Source of the DNA: Patescibacteria group bacterium
GTDB lineage: Bacteria > Patescibacteriota > Minisyncoccia > UBA9983
NCBI GenBank assembly: GCA_018827845.1
Contig: JAHJXC010000049.1
Coordinates: 1 to 16,273, forward strand
Reading direction: 5' to 3'
DNA: 16,273 bases
Below, piece after piece: positions 1 to 5,943 of this stretch. Under the pieces are notes generated by a model. The model had not been told where the DNA came from and ran no database searches. It was given only the letters and a program-made list of their open reading frames with translations. The position numbers and the translations under genes are program-made. The number at the start of each line of letters is the position of its first letter. Position 1 is the first letter of the stretch.

Positions 1-2
1 AG

Positions 3-101
3 AGCATGAGAATGGAGAAAATCGTGGAAGAAATAATGGCTCATCCGGAAAACAAAAAAGAATTGCTTGTGCGACAAGAAAAAGAGTGGTCTAATAAATA
101 A
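3..101 (+). CDS. C-terminal fragment of an unknown protein (5' end outside window)
   Basis: An open frame entering from the left edge ends at the TAA at 99-101. The visible 32 residues are hydrophilic and charged, including EKIVEEIMAHPENKKELLV, and look like a helical protein tail. One of the other two frames stops at once and the other gives a Ser/Arg/Asn-rich tail less like a protein, so this frame is preferred. The stop lies only 6 nt before the tRNA gene, so the two may be co-transcribed. I cannot name the family. Two in-frame ATG codons (6 and 12) exist, but most of the gene is probably upstream. Confidence 0.45.
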   Translation, partial: SMRMEKIVEEIMAHPENKKELLVRQEKEWSNK

Positions 102-107
102 GGGAAC

Positions 108-179
108 GGCCTCTTCGTCTAGTGGTTAGGACGCCGCCCTCTCACGGCGGCAACACGGGTTCGACTCCCGTAGAGGTCA
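108..179 (+). tRNA. tRNA-Glu, anticodon CTC
   Basis: A full cloverleaf can be drawn. The acceptor stem pairs 108-114 with 172-178 (one G-U pair). The D arm spans 117-132 with a GTC/GAC stem. The anticodon stem is 134-138/146-150, with a 7-nt loop placing CTC at 141-143. The T arm is 155-171 with a TTCGACT loop, and the discriminator is A179. The 3' CCA is not encoded, so a CCA-adding enzyme is needed. The next bases form an ATG at 180, but that is not the likely start of the following gene. Confidence 0.95.
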
Positions 180-200
180 ATGGTGATTTTTCAAAGATAC

Positions 201-205
201 AAGGA
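201..205 (+). promoter_or_regulatory. Shine-Dalgarno that sets the Nudix gene start
   Basis: AAGGA sits 7 nt before the ATG at 213. The upstream in-frame ATG at 180 directly abuts the tRNA 3' end and has no ribosome-binding site, so 213 is chosen. Confidence 0.6.
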
Positions 206-212
206 TAAATTT

Positions 213-761
213 ATGACGGATAGCCGAAAACTCAATATTGTTAATGAGAATGGAAATATAATCGGCGAAGAAACCCGTGAGAATATACACAAGCAAGGGT
301 TACTTCACCGAGAAATCCACGTTTGGTTTTATACCCCAAAAGGCGGGATTATCTTCCAGCATAGAGAGAAAAATAAAGACACTTACCCCGATTTGTTAGA
401 CGCAACTGTTGGTGGTCATGTTGAGATTGGAGCTGATTATGAAAACGCCGCGCTTCAAGAGTTGAAAGAGGAAACGGGAATTAGCGCGGTGAAAAATAAT
501 CTCACATTTATTCAAATGGTAAAAAGTAAAACCTACGATAAAGTGACTGAAACGACCAACAATGTTATCAGGGCTATCTATGCTTATCTTTATGATGGTG
601 AAGTTGAAGATTTGAGAGTAGAAAAAGGTAAAGCGATTGGATTTGAAGCATGGTCACTTGAAAAGATTTTCAAAATTTCTGCCAAGGATCGAAAACGATT
701 TATTCCTGTTATACTTGAAGATGAGATGCTTGATATTTTTAGGAAGATTCAGAAATTGTAA
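213..761 (+). CDS. Nudix hydrolase, isopentenyl-diphosphate-isomerase-like subgroup
   Basis: This is a cytosolic Mg2+-dependent enzyme that would hydrolyse a nucleoside-diphosphate-linked or similar pyrophosphate; the substrate cannot be told from sequence. The 182-residue protein has the Nudix box at about residues 68-90: GHVEIGADYENAAL followed by QELKEETGI. The metal-binding glutamates of the RExxEE core are kept (E83, E86, E87). The usual R is Q82, and the first conserved E of the box is A74. The preceding HREIHVWFYTPKGGIIFQHR stretch resembles the IDI/YfcD-like branch of the superfamily, where the family name does not imply isomerase activity. The gene follows tRNA-Glu by 33 nt, starts at the ATG with an SD at 201-205, and may be co-transcribed with the tRNA. 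The fold is secure; the function is open. Confidence 0.85.
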   Translation: MTDSRKLNIVNENGNIIGEETRENIHKQGLLHREIHVWFYTPKGGIIFQHREKNKDTYPDLLDATVGGHVEIGADYENAALQELKEETGISAVKNNLTFIQMVKSKTYDKVTETTNNVIRAIYAYLYDGEVEDLRVEKGKAIGFEAWSLEKIFKISAKDRKRFIPVILEDEMLDIFRKIQKL

Positions 762-813
762 TTGGGGGCGAAAAAATTTTTGGTCTCCTAGCGAGGGCAT
801 GACGGGAATCTCA

Positions 814-834
814 AACCGACTTACGATGTCGGTT
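814..834 (+). other. Perfect hairpin resembling a tRNA anticodon arm
   Basis: AACCGAC (814-820) pairs with GTCGGTT (828-834) around a 7-nt loop, TTACGAT. With the inner five pairs taken as an anticodon stem, the loop has T at position 33 and A at 37 on either strand. It would read ACG (Arg) on + or CGT (Thr) on -. On the minus strand an ACCA lies about 35 nt beyond the stem, near the normal distance. I cannot fold a D arm, T arm or acceptor stem, so this is not called a tRNA. It fills the 762-867 gap between two genes and lacks a U-run, so it is not a typical terminator. Confidence 0.4.
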
Positions 835-852
835 AAATATAGATGCATGATT

Positions 853-861
853 TGCTAAACT
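853..861 (+). promoter_or_regulatory. Extended -10 promoter box, near-leaderless start
   Basis: TGCTAAACT fits TGnTAnnnT. It ends 6 nt before the ATG at 868, which has no Shine-Dalgarno. No clear -35 is seen. Transcription would begin at or next to the start codon. Confidence 0.4.
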
Positions 862-867
862 AAACCT

Positions 868-1170
868 ATGACTTTGGAAAATGTGATTTATTTGATAATT
901 GGCTTAGTGATAGGATTTTATATTTGGCAAAAGTTTAAGCCGCAGAATTTGTTTTCCGAGCAATCTAAACAAAAAGCGGAAAATAAAGAAAAAATCTTGC
1001 TTGCCCTGAGGAATTCGAAGGGAAGAAAAATTCAGAATAACGATGTTGAAAAACTGCTCGGAGTGTCAGACGCGACTGCAACAAGATATTTGGATGAACT
1101 GGAAAAGGAAGGAAAACTAACACAGCATGGCAAAATCGGACAAGGCGTATTTTATACTCTCAAAAAATAA
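868..1170 (+). CDS. Membrane-anchored winged-helix DNA-binding protein
   Basis: This 100-residue protein has one N-terminal membrane segment (about residues 5-21, VIYLIIGLVIGFYIW), a short charged linker and a C-terminal winged helix (about 38-100). The helix-turn-helix is seen as NDVEKLLGVSDATATRYLDEL, followed by the wing EGKLTQHGKIGQGVFYTL. This resembles MarR/DeoR-type wHTH folds and would place a small DNA-binding domain on the inner face of the membrane. No sensor domain or ligand motif is visible. The start is the first ATG, preceded by an extended -10-like box rather than a ribosome-binding site. Two hairpins follow the stop, so it appears to be a single-gene transcript. Targets are unknown. 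Confidence 0.75.
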   Translation: MTLENVIYLIIGLVIGFYIWQKFKPQNLFSEQSKQKAENKEKILLALRNSKGRKIQNNDVEKLLGVSDATATRYLDELEKEGKLTQHGKIGQGVFYTLKK

Positions 1171-1175
1171 CGAAC

Positions 1176-1227
1176 GGCTCAGCGCATTGAGCCATTTACT
1201 GTGCAACATTGAATGTTGCACAGTTTT
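1176..1227 (+). terminator. Tandem hairpins with rho-independent terminator
   Basis: The first hairpin is GGCTCA/TGAGCC (1176-1181/1188-1193) with a 6-nt loop. The second is a perfect 12-bp stem (1198-1209/1213-1224) with a 3-nt TGA loop, ending in TTTT (1224-1227). It separates the winged-helix gene from the cation pump gene. Confidence 0.8.
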
Positions 1228-1244
1228 CTATTAATGTTTTGATT

Positions 1245-1253
1245 TGGTATAAT
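1245..1253 (+). promoter_or_regulatory. Extended -10 promoter of the cation pump operon
   Basis: TGGTATAAT is an exact extended -10 (TGnTATAAT). It ends 10 nt before the ATG at 1264, so the mRNA leader would be only a few nt, and no Shine-Dalgarno fits in it. Confidence 0.65.
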
Positions 1254-1263
1254 AAAATCAACT

Positions 1264-3939
1264 ATGAAAACCAAGCAAATTCCGTGGCATGCTTTGGGCC
1301 TGAACGAAACAAAAGAACGGCTTTTGGCTGATTTTAACAGGGGATTGGATGAAAAAGAAGTTCTAAAACGGCAGAAGCATTACGGCAAAAACGCTTTTGA
1401 AAGCAAAAAGCAGTTTTATTATCTGACTTTATTATGGAAGCAGATAAAAAATCCGCTTGTTTTTATATTGATTATTGCCGCTCTTATCACATTTTTTCTC
1501 AAGGAATATACCAACACTATTGTAATTTTTATTGCTGTTTTTATTAATACTGCAATCGGCATGATCCAGGAGGGCAAGGCCTCGCAGGCCTTTGACAAGC
1601 TTAAGTCCTCACAAAAAAAATTTGCCACTGTCCTGCGCGAAGGCAGGCAAAAAGTTATTGAAGCGATTGAACTGGTGCCGGGCGACATCATTATTCTTCA
1701 AATGGGAGACAGGATTCCTGCTGACAGCCGGCTCATAGAAGGCAAAGGGCTTGAAGCAAATGAATCCATTTTAACAGGAGAATGGCTGAGCATTAAAAAA
1801 GACCCGAAAGCAAAAATCAAAGAAGAAGCGCACATTAGCGATAAAAACAACATGGTTTGGATGGGCAGTTTGATTACCGAAGGATGGGGCAAGGCAGTGG
1901 CGGTCAATACTGGCTCTAAGACAGAAATGGGGGAAATTGCCGAAGTGCTGAAAGAAGGGGATGATGTAATTACTCCTCTTCAAAAAGGCATCAAACATTT
2001 GGCCCGATTCCTGGGGCTTGCCATTGTCCTAATCCTTTCTTTTATTTTTGTGATAGGAATTATCCGGGGAGAACCGCTTATTGACATGCTTTTAATTTCT
2101 GTGGCTCTGGCTGTTTCAGCCATTCCAGAAGGATTGCCAGCCGCAGTTACTGTAGTTTTGGCAATAGGCATGGAAAGAATTCTTTCTAAGGGAGGGTTGG
2201 TGAAGAATCTTAATGCGGCTGAAACTCTGGGCTCGTCAACTCTTATTTTGACGGACAAAACAGGCACTTTAACAAAAGCGGAAATGAATGTTTCAAGAAT
2301 AATGACTTATTTTTCTGAAAACAAAGAATTTGAAAACAGGGAGCACAAAGACAGATTGGAGGTCTTACAAATGGCTTTGCTTGCTTCAAATTCTTTTATA
2401 GAAAATCCTGAAGATGAACTGAAAGAATGGAAAATCAGAGGAGGCCCTATGGATAAGGCGATTTTAATGGCATCAATTGAGGGAGGACTAAGGCCAGTAG
2501 AAATATTCAAAAAAAGTCCGCGCGTTGACTTTATTCCTTTTGATTCTGAAAGAAGATTTTCTGCCTCTTTGTATAAAAATCCCGGAGATGATTGGCGCAT
2601 TTATATGATGGGTGCGCCAGAGCTCATTTTGGGTCTCTGCGACAAGATATATGCCGGGGGAAAAGAATTAAAAATAGGAGAAAAAGAATTCAATCTACTG
2701 AAACGTGTCTATGAAAAAGAAACAAGTAGTGGCGCAAGAATTTTGGGAATTGCCTATAAAAATATAAAAGAAAAATCTTTTCCGCATGACGGAGAAGAGC
2801 AAAAAAAGATTTTTGAAAAAATGGTTTTTGGAGGATTTATCGGGTTCCACGATCCCTTAAGAGAAGATGTTCCAGAATCAATCAAAATGGCCCAGGAAGC
2901 TTTTGTCAGGCCTGTAATGGCAACAGGAGATTACGCTATTACTGCGCAAAAAATAGCGCAGGAGATTGGCTTGATGACAAAAGGCGGCTTGCTTTTAGAA
3001 GGAGAAAAAATAGAAAAAATGAGCGACCAAGAGCTTGAAAATATAGTGGAAAAAGTTGATGTTTTTGCCCGTGTTTTGCCGCATCAAAAAATGAGGATTA
3101 TAAAAGCCTGGCAGTCAAAAGGCGAAGTAGTGGCAATGACAGGAGACGGCGTAAATGACGCGCCAGCTCTTAAGCACGCTGACATAGGCTTGGCATTAGG
3201 ATCGGGCACAGACGTGGCAAAAGAAGCATCGGATATAGTGCTTTTGAATAACAGTTTTAGCATCATTGTTTATGCTATTGAGGAAGGAAGAAGAATTTTG
3301 GATAATTTAAGAAAAATAATCGCTTATCTTTTATCTACTTCTTTTAGTGAAATAGTTTTAATTGGAGTAGCTGTTATTTTAGGATTTCCATTGCCAGTTT
3401 TGCCCGCACAGATTCTTTGGATAAATATTATACAAGAGGGTTTTATGAATTTTGCCTTTGCTTTTGAGCCAAAAGAAAAAGATTTAATGAAAAGAAACCC
3501 AAAGACCAAGTCTCCTAAAAAAATTCTGACTCCAAAATTAAAAAAGATGATTTTTATTGTTACGCTTATTACAAGCGTGCTTCTTACGGCCTTGTACTTT
3601 TTCTTTATTAATTATTTTAGTTATTCCATTGAAAAGATACGAACCATTATGTTTGCGGCTATTTCCGTCAGCAGTATTTTCTTCGCTTTTTCCTTTAAAA
3701 ATCTGAAAAAACCAATTTGGAAAATAAAGATATTTTCTAATCGGTATTTAATTTTTGCTTTTATGACAAGTTTATTGCTTCTTTTAACCTCTTTATTTGT
3801 GCCCATATTGCAAAAACTTCTTTCTTTAGTAACATTATCGTTTTCAGAAATTTTAATACTTTTAGCTTTTGGCTTGCTTAATTTTGCAGTTATTGAAACA
3901 GTTAAATATTTCCTTTTTGAAAAAGAGATAAAATTATGA
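1264..3939 (+). CDS. P2-type cation-transporting ATPase (Ca2+-pump-like)
   Basis: This 891-residue membrane pump would move a cation, probably Ca2+, using ATP. All P-type landmarks are visible: a cation-ATPase N domain (about 5-60), actuator loop TGE at 171-173, M4 motif IPEGLP (287-292, E289), phosphorylation site DKTGTLT (D331), nucleotide-domain MGAPE, and hinge TGDGVNDAP (D628, D632). Ten membrane segments are plausible. The PEGL motif and overall layout match SERCA-like P2 ATPases. Compared with SERCA, E771 is kept as E696 in M5, N796 as N721, but T799-D800 becomes Q724-E725, and N768 aligns with a Ser. The usual TGES serine is W174. Ion choice is therefore inferred, not certain. Its stop overlaps the antiporter start by 4 nt. 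Confidence 0.9.
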   Translation: MKTKQIPWHALGLNETKERLLADFNRGLDEKEVLKRQKHYGKNAFESKKQFYYLTLLWKQIKNPLVFILIIAALITFFLKEYTNTIVIFIAVFINTAIGMIQEGKASQAFDKLKSSQKKFATVLREGRQKVIEAIELVPGDIIILQMGDRIPADSRLIEGKGLEANESILTGEWLSIKKDPKAKIKEEAHISDKNNMVWMGSLITEGWGKAVAVNTGSKTEMGEIAEVLKEGDDVITPLQKGIKHLARFLGLAIVLILSFIFVIGIIRGEPLIDMLLISVALAVSAIPEGLPAAVTVVLAIGMERILSKGGLVKNLNAAETLGSSTLILTDKTGTLTKAEMNVSRIMTYFSENKEFENREHKDRLEVLQMALLASNSFIENPEDELKEWKIRGGPMDKAILMASIEGGLRPVEIFKKSPRVDFIPFDSERRFSASLYKNPGDDWRIYMMGAPELILGLCDKIYAGGKELKIGEKEFNLLKRVYEKETSSGARILGIAYKNIKEKSFPHDGEEQKKIFEKMVFGGFIGFHDPLREDVPESIKMAQEAFVRPVMATGDYAITAQKIAQEIGLMTKGGLLLEGEKIEKMSDQELENIVEKVDVFARVLPHQKMRIIKAWQSKGEVVAMTGDGVNDAPALKHADIGLALGSGTDVAKEASDIVLLNNSFSIIVYAIEEGRRILDNLRKIIAYLLSTSFSEIVLIGVAVILGFPLPVLPAQILWINIIQEGFMNFAFAFEPKEKDLMKRNPKTKSPKKILTPKLKKMIFIVTLITSVLLTALYFFFINYFSYSIEKIRTIMFAAISVSSIFFAFSFKNLKKPIWKIKIFSNRYLIFAFMTSLLLLLTSLFVPILQKLLSLVTLSFSEILILLAFGLLNFAVIETVKYFLFEKEIKL

Positions 3940-4892
3940 TTCTGAACATAATAATATTTATTATATCTTTTTTATTCTTGGTTAAGGCAGGGACGACGCT
4001 TGTAAAGTCTTTGACGCGCCTGGCACGTTTTTTCCAAATCTCCGAATATATTCTTGCTTTCATTCTGATGAGTTTTGCCACTACTATTCCCGAGCTTTTT
4101 GTTGGAATTTCTTCAGCCATAGAAAACATACCAAAACTTTCCCTAGGCAATATTATCGGCGCTAATTTTATAAACATTACGCTGGTCATAGGATTGGTGG
4201 CCTTTTTGAGCAAGGGGATTAAAATCGAGAGTAAGATTTCCCAGAAAAATTTTTGGCTCATTTTCTTTATTGCCTTATTTCCGATATTTCTGGCGACTGA
4301 TGGCGTGATTTCGCGCGGCGACGGCCTTCTGTTAATTCTTGCTTTTGTGCTTTATATAATAAGTTTGATTAGAGAAAAAGAATATTTTACAAAAACAATC
4401 CAGGAAATTGAATTTAACAATCACACGATTTACGGGGTTTTTAAAATGCTGGGAAATTTTTTATTGGGGATTATCATTCTTATTGCCAGTTCAGCAGTCC
4501 TTGTCTGGTCAGGCAAACAGCTAATTTCAGAAATTGGCATAAATGCCTTAACCTTTGGAATAATTTTTGTTGCCCTAGGAACAACATTGCCTGAACTTGC
4601 CTTTGGTATCAGGGCTTCCATGCTCAAGCATTCTTCAATGAGTATAGGCAATGCAATAGGGGCCATAGCTTTTAATTCGGCTTTTATAATTGGTCTGGTT
4701 AGTATGATAAGGCCGATTCATATCAATAACAGTCTGAGTTTTTTTATTGCCGCTGCCTTTCTCATTACCGCCCTGCTTTTATTAAATGTTTTTGTTTATA
4801 CTCGTTCCAGCATCTCCCGCCGCGAAAGCGTCATTCTAATAGGCCTGTATTTTTTATTTCTATTTGTACAATACCTAATTTACACAACTTGA
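3936..4892 (+). CDS. Sodium/calcium-type cation antiporter (CaCA family, YrbG-like)
   Basis: This 318-residue integral membrane protein has the internal duplication of the CaCA exchangers. The alpha-1 repeat carries ATTIPEL (E53) and GNIIGANFIN (71-80). The alpha-2 repeat carries GTTLPEL (215-221, E220) and GNAIGAIAFN (238-247). The two glutamates are the known ion-binding residues of the family. It would export Ca2+ (or another cation) in exchange for Na+ or H+. The ATG lies inside the stop region of the pump gene (ATGA overlap), so translation is coupled, and the pair reads as an active pump plus a gradient-driven exchanger for the same ion. The TGA stop at 4890-4892 lies inside the first palindrome of the neighbouring transposon-like unit, so the extreme C-terminus may have been set by that sequence. 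Confidence 0.9.
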   Translation: MILNIIIFIISFLFLVKAGTTLVKSLTRLARFFQISEYILAFILMSFATTIPELFVGISSAIENIPKLSLGNIIGANFINITLVIGLVAFLSKGIKIESKISQKNFWLIFFIALFPIFLATDGVISRGDGLLLILAFVLYIISLIREKEYFTKTIQEIEFNNHTIYGVFKMLGNFLLGIIILIASSAVLVWSGKQLISEIGINALTFGIIFVALGTTLPELAFGIRASMLKHSSMSIGNAIGAIAFNSAFIIGLVSMIRPIHINNSLSFFIAAAFLITALLLLNVFVYTRSSISRRESVILIGLYFLFLFVQYLIYTT

Positions 4893-4912
4893 CCTAAACA
4901 AGGTTTAGGACA
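4890..4912 (+). repeat. Left REP-like palindrome of the RAYT unit
   Basis: CCTAAAC (4893-4899), loop AAG, GTTTAGG (4903-4909), then ACA, preceded by TTGA. Positions 4893-4912 are the exact reverse complement of 5571-5590 on the far side of the transposase gene, a 20-bp perfect inverted pair. The TGA of its TTGA flank is the stop codon of the antiporter gene. It lies 12 nt before the transposase ATG. Confidence 0.85.
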
Positions 4913-4924
4913 TAAAATATAAAT

Positions 4925-5563
4925 ATGACCGTAAGACCACATAATTTTGTAAAAGGTGAATTTTATCATATATATGCACATGGCATAGAAAATCTTAAAA
5001 TTTTTCAAGAAAAAAAGGATTACGAGCGTTTTTTAACCCTAATGTTTGCGGCAAATGGTGAAAAATCTATTCCACGCATGGATCGTGTTATTGACCTAAA
5101 CCTTGTTTGGGACATAACAAATCGCAAAGCAGACGTAGGAGAACCATTAGTGGATATAGTTTGTTTTTGTCTGATGCCAACGCATTTTCATTTATTATTA
5201 GGAGAACGTGGGGAAGCGAATATCTCAAAATATTTGCATAGAATTTTAGTAAGCCATTCAAAATATTTTAATTTAAAATACGAGAGAAGGGGGCATCTTT
5301 TTGAAAATAAATTTAATTCAAAACATATAGGCGATAATGAATATTTATTGGCTCTTTCGTGCTATATTCACAAAAACAGCAAGGATATTTCGTCTTGGAA
5401 AGATAAAGAAGACCAATATCCATGGTCAAGTTATCAAGATTTTGTTTCGGAAAATAGATGGCAACATCTTTTAAATAAAAATATTGTTGAAGGACAATTT
5501 AATAGTGTTCAAGAATATAAAAAATTCGTTGATGAGCATTATAATGACGAAATTGTACTTTGA
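4925..5563 (+). CDS. REP-associated tyrosine transposase (RAYT, Y1/HUH family)
   Basis: This 212-residue HUH single-strand nuclease of the IS200/RAYT type cuts and joins single-stranded DNA through a tyrosine. The HUH motif is MPTHFHLLL (H87, H89). The segment YLLALSCYIHKN aligns with the motif holding the catalytic Tyr of E. coli TnpA-REP (Y115, in DYIxxNP), making Y147 the likely nucleophile; the usual NP is NS here. FENKF and YPWSSY further match the family. Inverted palindromes lie on both sides, as expected for RAYT genes and their REP substrates. Residues 55-64 are encoded by a third copy of the palindrome inside the gene. No tnpB partner is present. The gene appears intact. No Shine-Dalgarno is obvious, and the TGA stop lies in the right-hand repeat. 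Confidence 0.9.
   Translation: MTVRPHNFVKGEFYHIYAHGIENLKIFQEKKDYERFLTLMFAANGEKSIPRMDRVIDLNLVWDITNRKADVGEPLVDIVCFCLMPTHFHLLLGERGEANISKYLHRILVSHSKYFNLKYERRGHLFENKFNSKHIGDNEYLLALSCYIHKNSKDISSWKDKEDQYPWSSYQDFVSENRWQHLLNKNIVEGQFNSVQEYKKFVDEHYNDEIVL
5091..5114 (+). repeat. Third REP-like palindrome, inside the transposase coding sequence
   Basis: CCTAAAC (5095-5101), loop CTT, GTTTGGG (5105-5111), ACA. It matches the right-hand unit 5574-5593 at 19 of 20 positions (one A to G at 5109, which still allows a G-U pair in RNA). It carries the same TTGA 5' flank as the left unit. It is translated in frame as IDLNLVWDI. Confidence 0.85.
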
Positions 5564-5593
5564 CCTAAACTGTCCTAAACCTTGTTTAGGACA
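5560..5593 (+). repeat. Right REP-like unit: half copy plus full inverted palindrome
   Basis: A half unit, TTGACCTAAAC (5560-5570 region), is followed by a 10-bp perfect stem TGTCCTAAAC (5571-5580), loop CTT, and GTTTAGGACA (5584-5593). The half unit is in the orientation of the left copy and supplies the transposase stop (TGA, 5561-5563). The full unit is inverted relative to the left copy. This resembles the paired, inverted layout of REP/BIME elements. Confidence 0.85.
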
Positions 5594-5631
5594 AAATAAA
5601 AAGCCGAAGGGGATTGAATCCCGATCGGCTT
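5594..5631 (-). terminator. Terminator of the minus-strand small membrane protein gene
   Basis: AAGCCGA (5601-5607) pairs with TCGGCTT (5625-5631). Inside, a tandem G/A mismatch is followed by GGGA/TCCC (5610-5613/5619-5622) with a 5-nt loop. Read on the minus strand the stem is followed by TTTTTATTTT. It lies 21 nt beyond the stop of the gene at 5653. There is no T-run on the plus strand. Confidence 0.7.
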
Positions 5632-5652
5632 AATAAGGTACGAATTCTAATT

Positions 5653-5898
5653 CTATTTTATGGTCCTTAAGGCCAGGAATCTTTCTCGTAGACTGAAAAT
5701 ATCGAAGAGAAATATTGCAACCACAATCATAACGTGGATTATACCAAGTTCGAATACAACATAATAATTTGCTATTCCGTTAAAGTACATGAATAAAAAT
5801 GCTATTACATAAGCAGATGTGAACGGAAATGTAAATACTGACAATAACCATAATAGACCTAAGACTAATAAACCCAAATTCATTAAAATAACATCCAT
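5653..5898 (-). CDS. Small hydrophobic membrane protein, unknown function
   Basis: This 81-residue protein is almost entirely hydrophobic, with about three membrane segments (roughly residues 5-23, 27-45 and 50-68) and a short positive tail (LRERFLALRTIK), which suggests a cytoplasmic C-terminus. A clear AAGGAG (5907-5912, minus strand) lies 8 nt before the ATG, and a good terminator follows, so it is very probably real. It diverges from gltX, with only 45 bp between the two starts. No family is recognised. Confidence 0.7.
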   Translation of the reverse strand: MDVILMNLGLLVLGLLWLLSVFTFPFTSAYVIAFLFMYFNGIANYYVVFELGIIHVMIVVAIFLFDIFSLRERFLALRTIK

Positions 5899-5927
5899 TG
5901 CTTTTTCTCCTTTCTTCCAGAAAAATA

Positions 5928-5936
5928 TGTTAAAAT
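5928..5936 (+). promoter_or_regulatory. Extended -10 box before gltX
   Basis: TGTTAAAAT fits TGnTAnnnT and ends 7 nt before the gltX ATG, implying a leaderless or near-leaderless transcript. No Shine-Dalgarno is well placed before that ATG. Confidence 0.5.
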
Positions 5937-5943
5937 AAGGTTA

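Noticed and set aside
180..212. Upstream ATG at 180 as start of the Nudix gene
   Set aside because: It abuts the tRNA 3' end with no ribosome-binding site, and the extra residues are not Nudix-like. The ATG at 213 has AAGGA at good distance.
637..858. Open frame overlapping the end of the Nudix gene
   Set aside because: It is an out-of-frame shadow of the Nudix gene running into the hairpin tract, with no start signal and no protein-like pattern.
780..868. A complete tRNA (Thr-CGT on minus or Arg-ACG on plus)
   Set aside because: Only the anticodon arm folds. No T arm with TTCRA, no D arm with GG and no matching acceptor strands could be found.
5564..5593. Right palindrome as terminator of the transposase gene
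   Set aside because: The stem is strong but is followed by an A-rich rather than T-rich tract on the plus strand. Its sequence identity with two other copies points to a repeat element.
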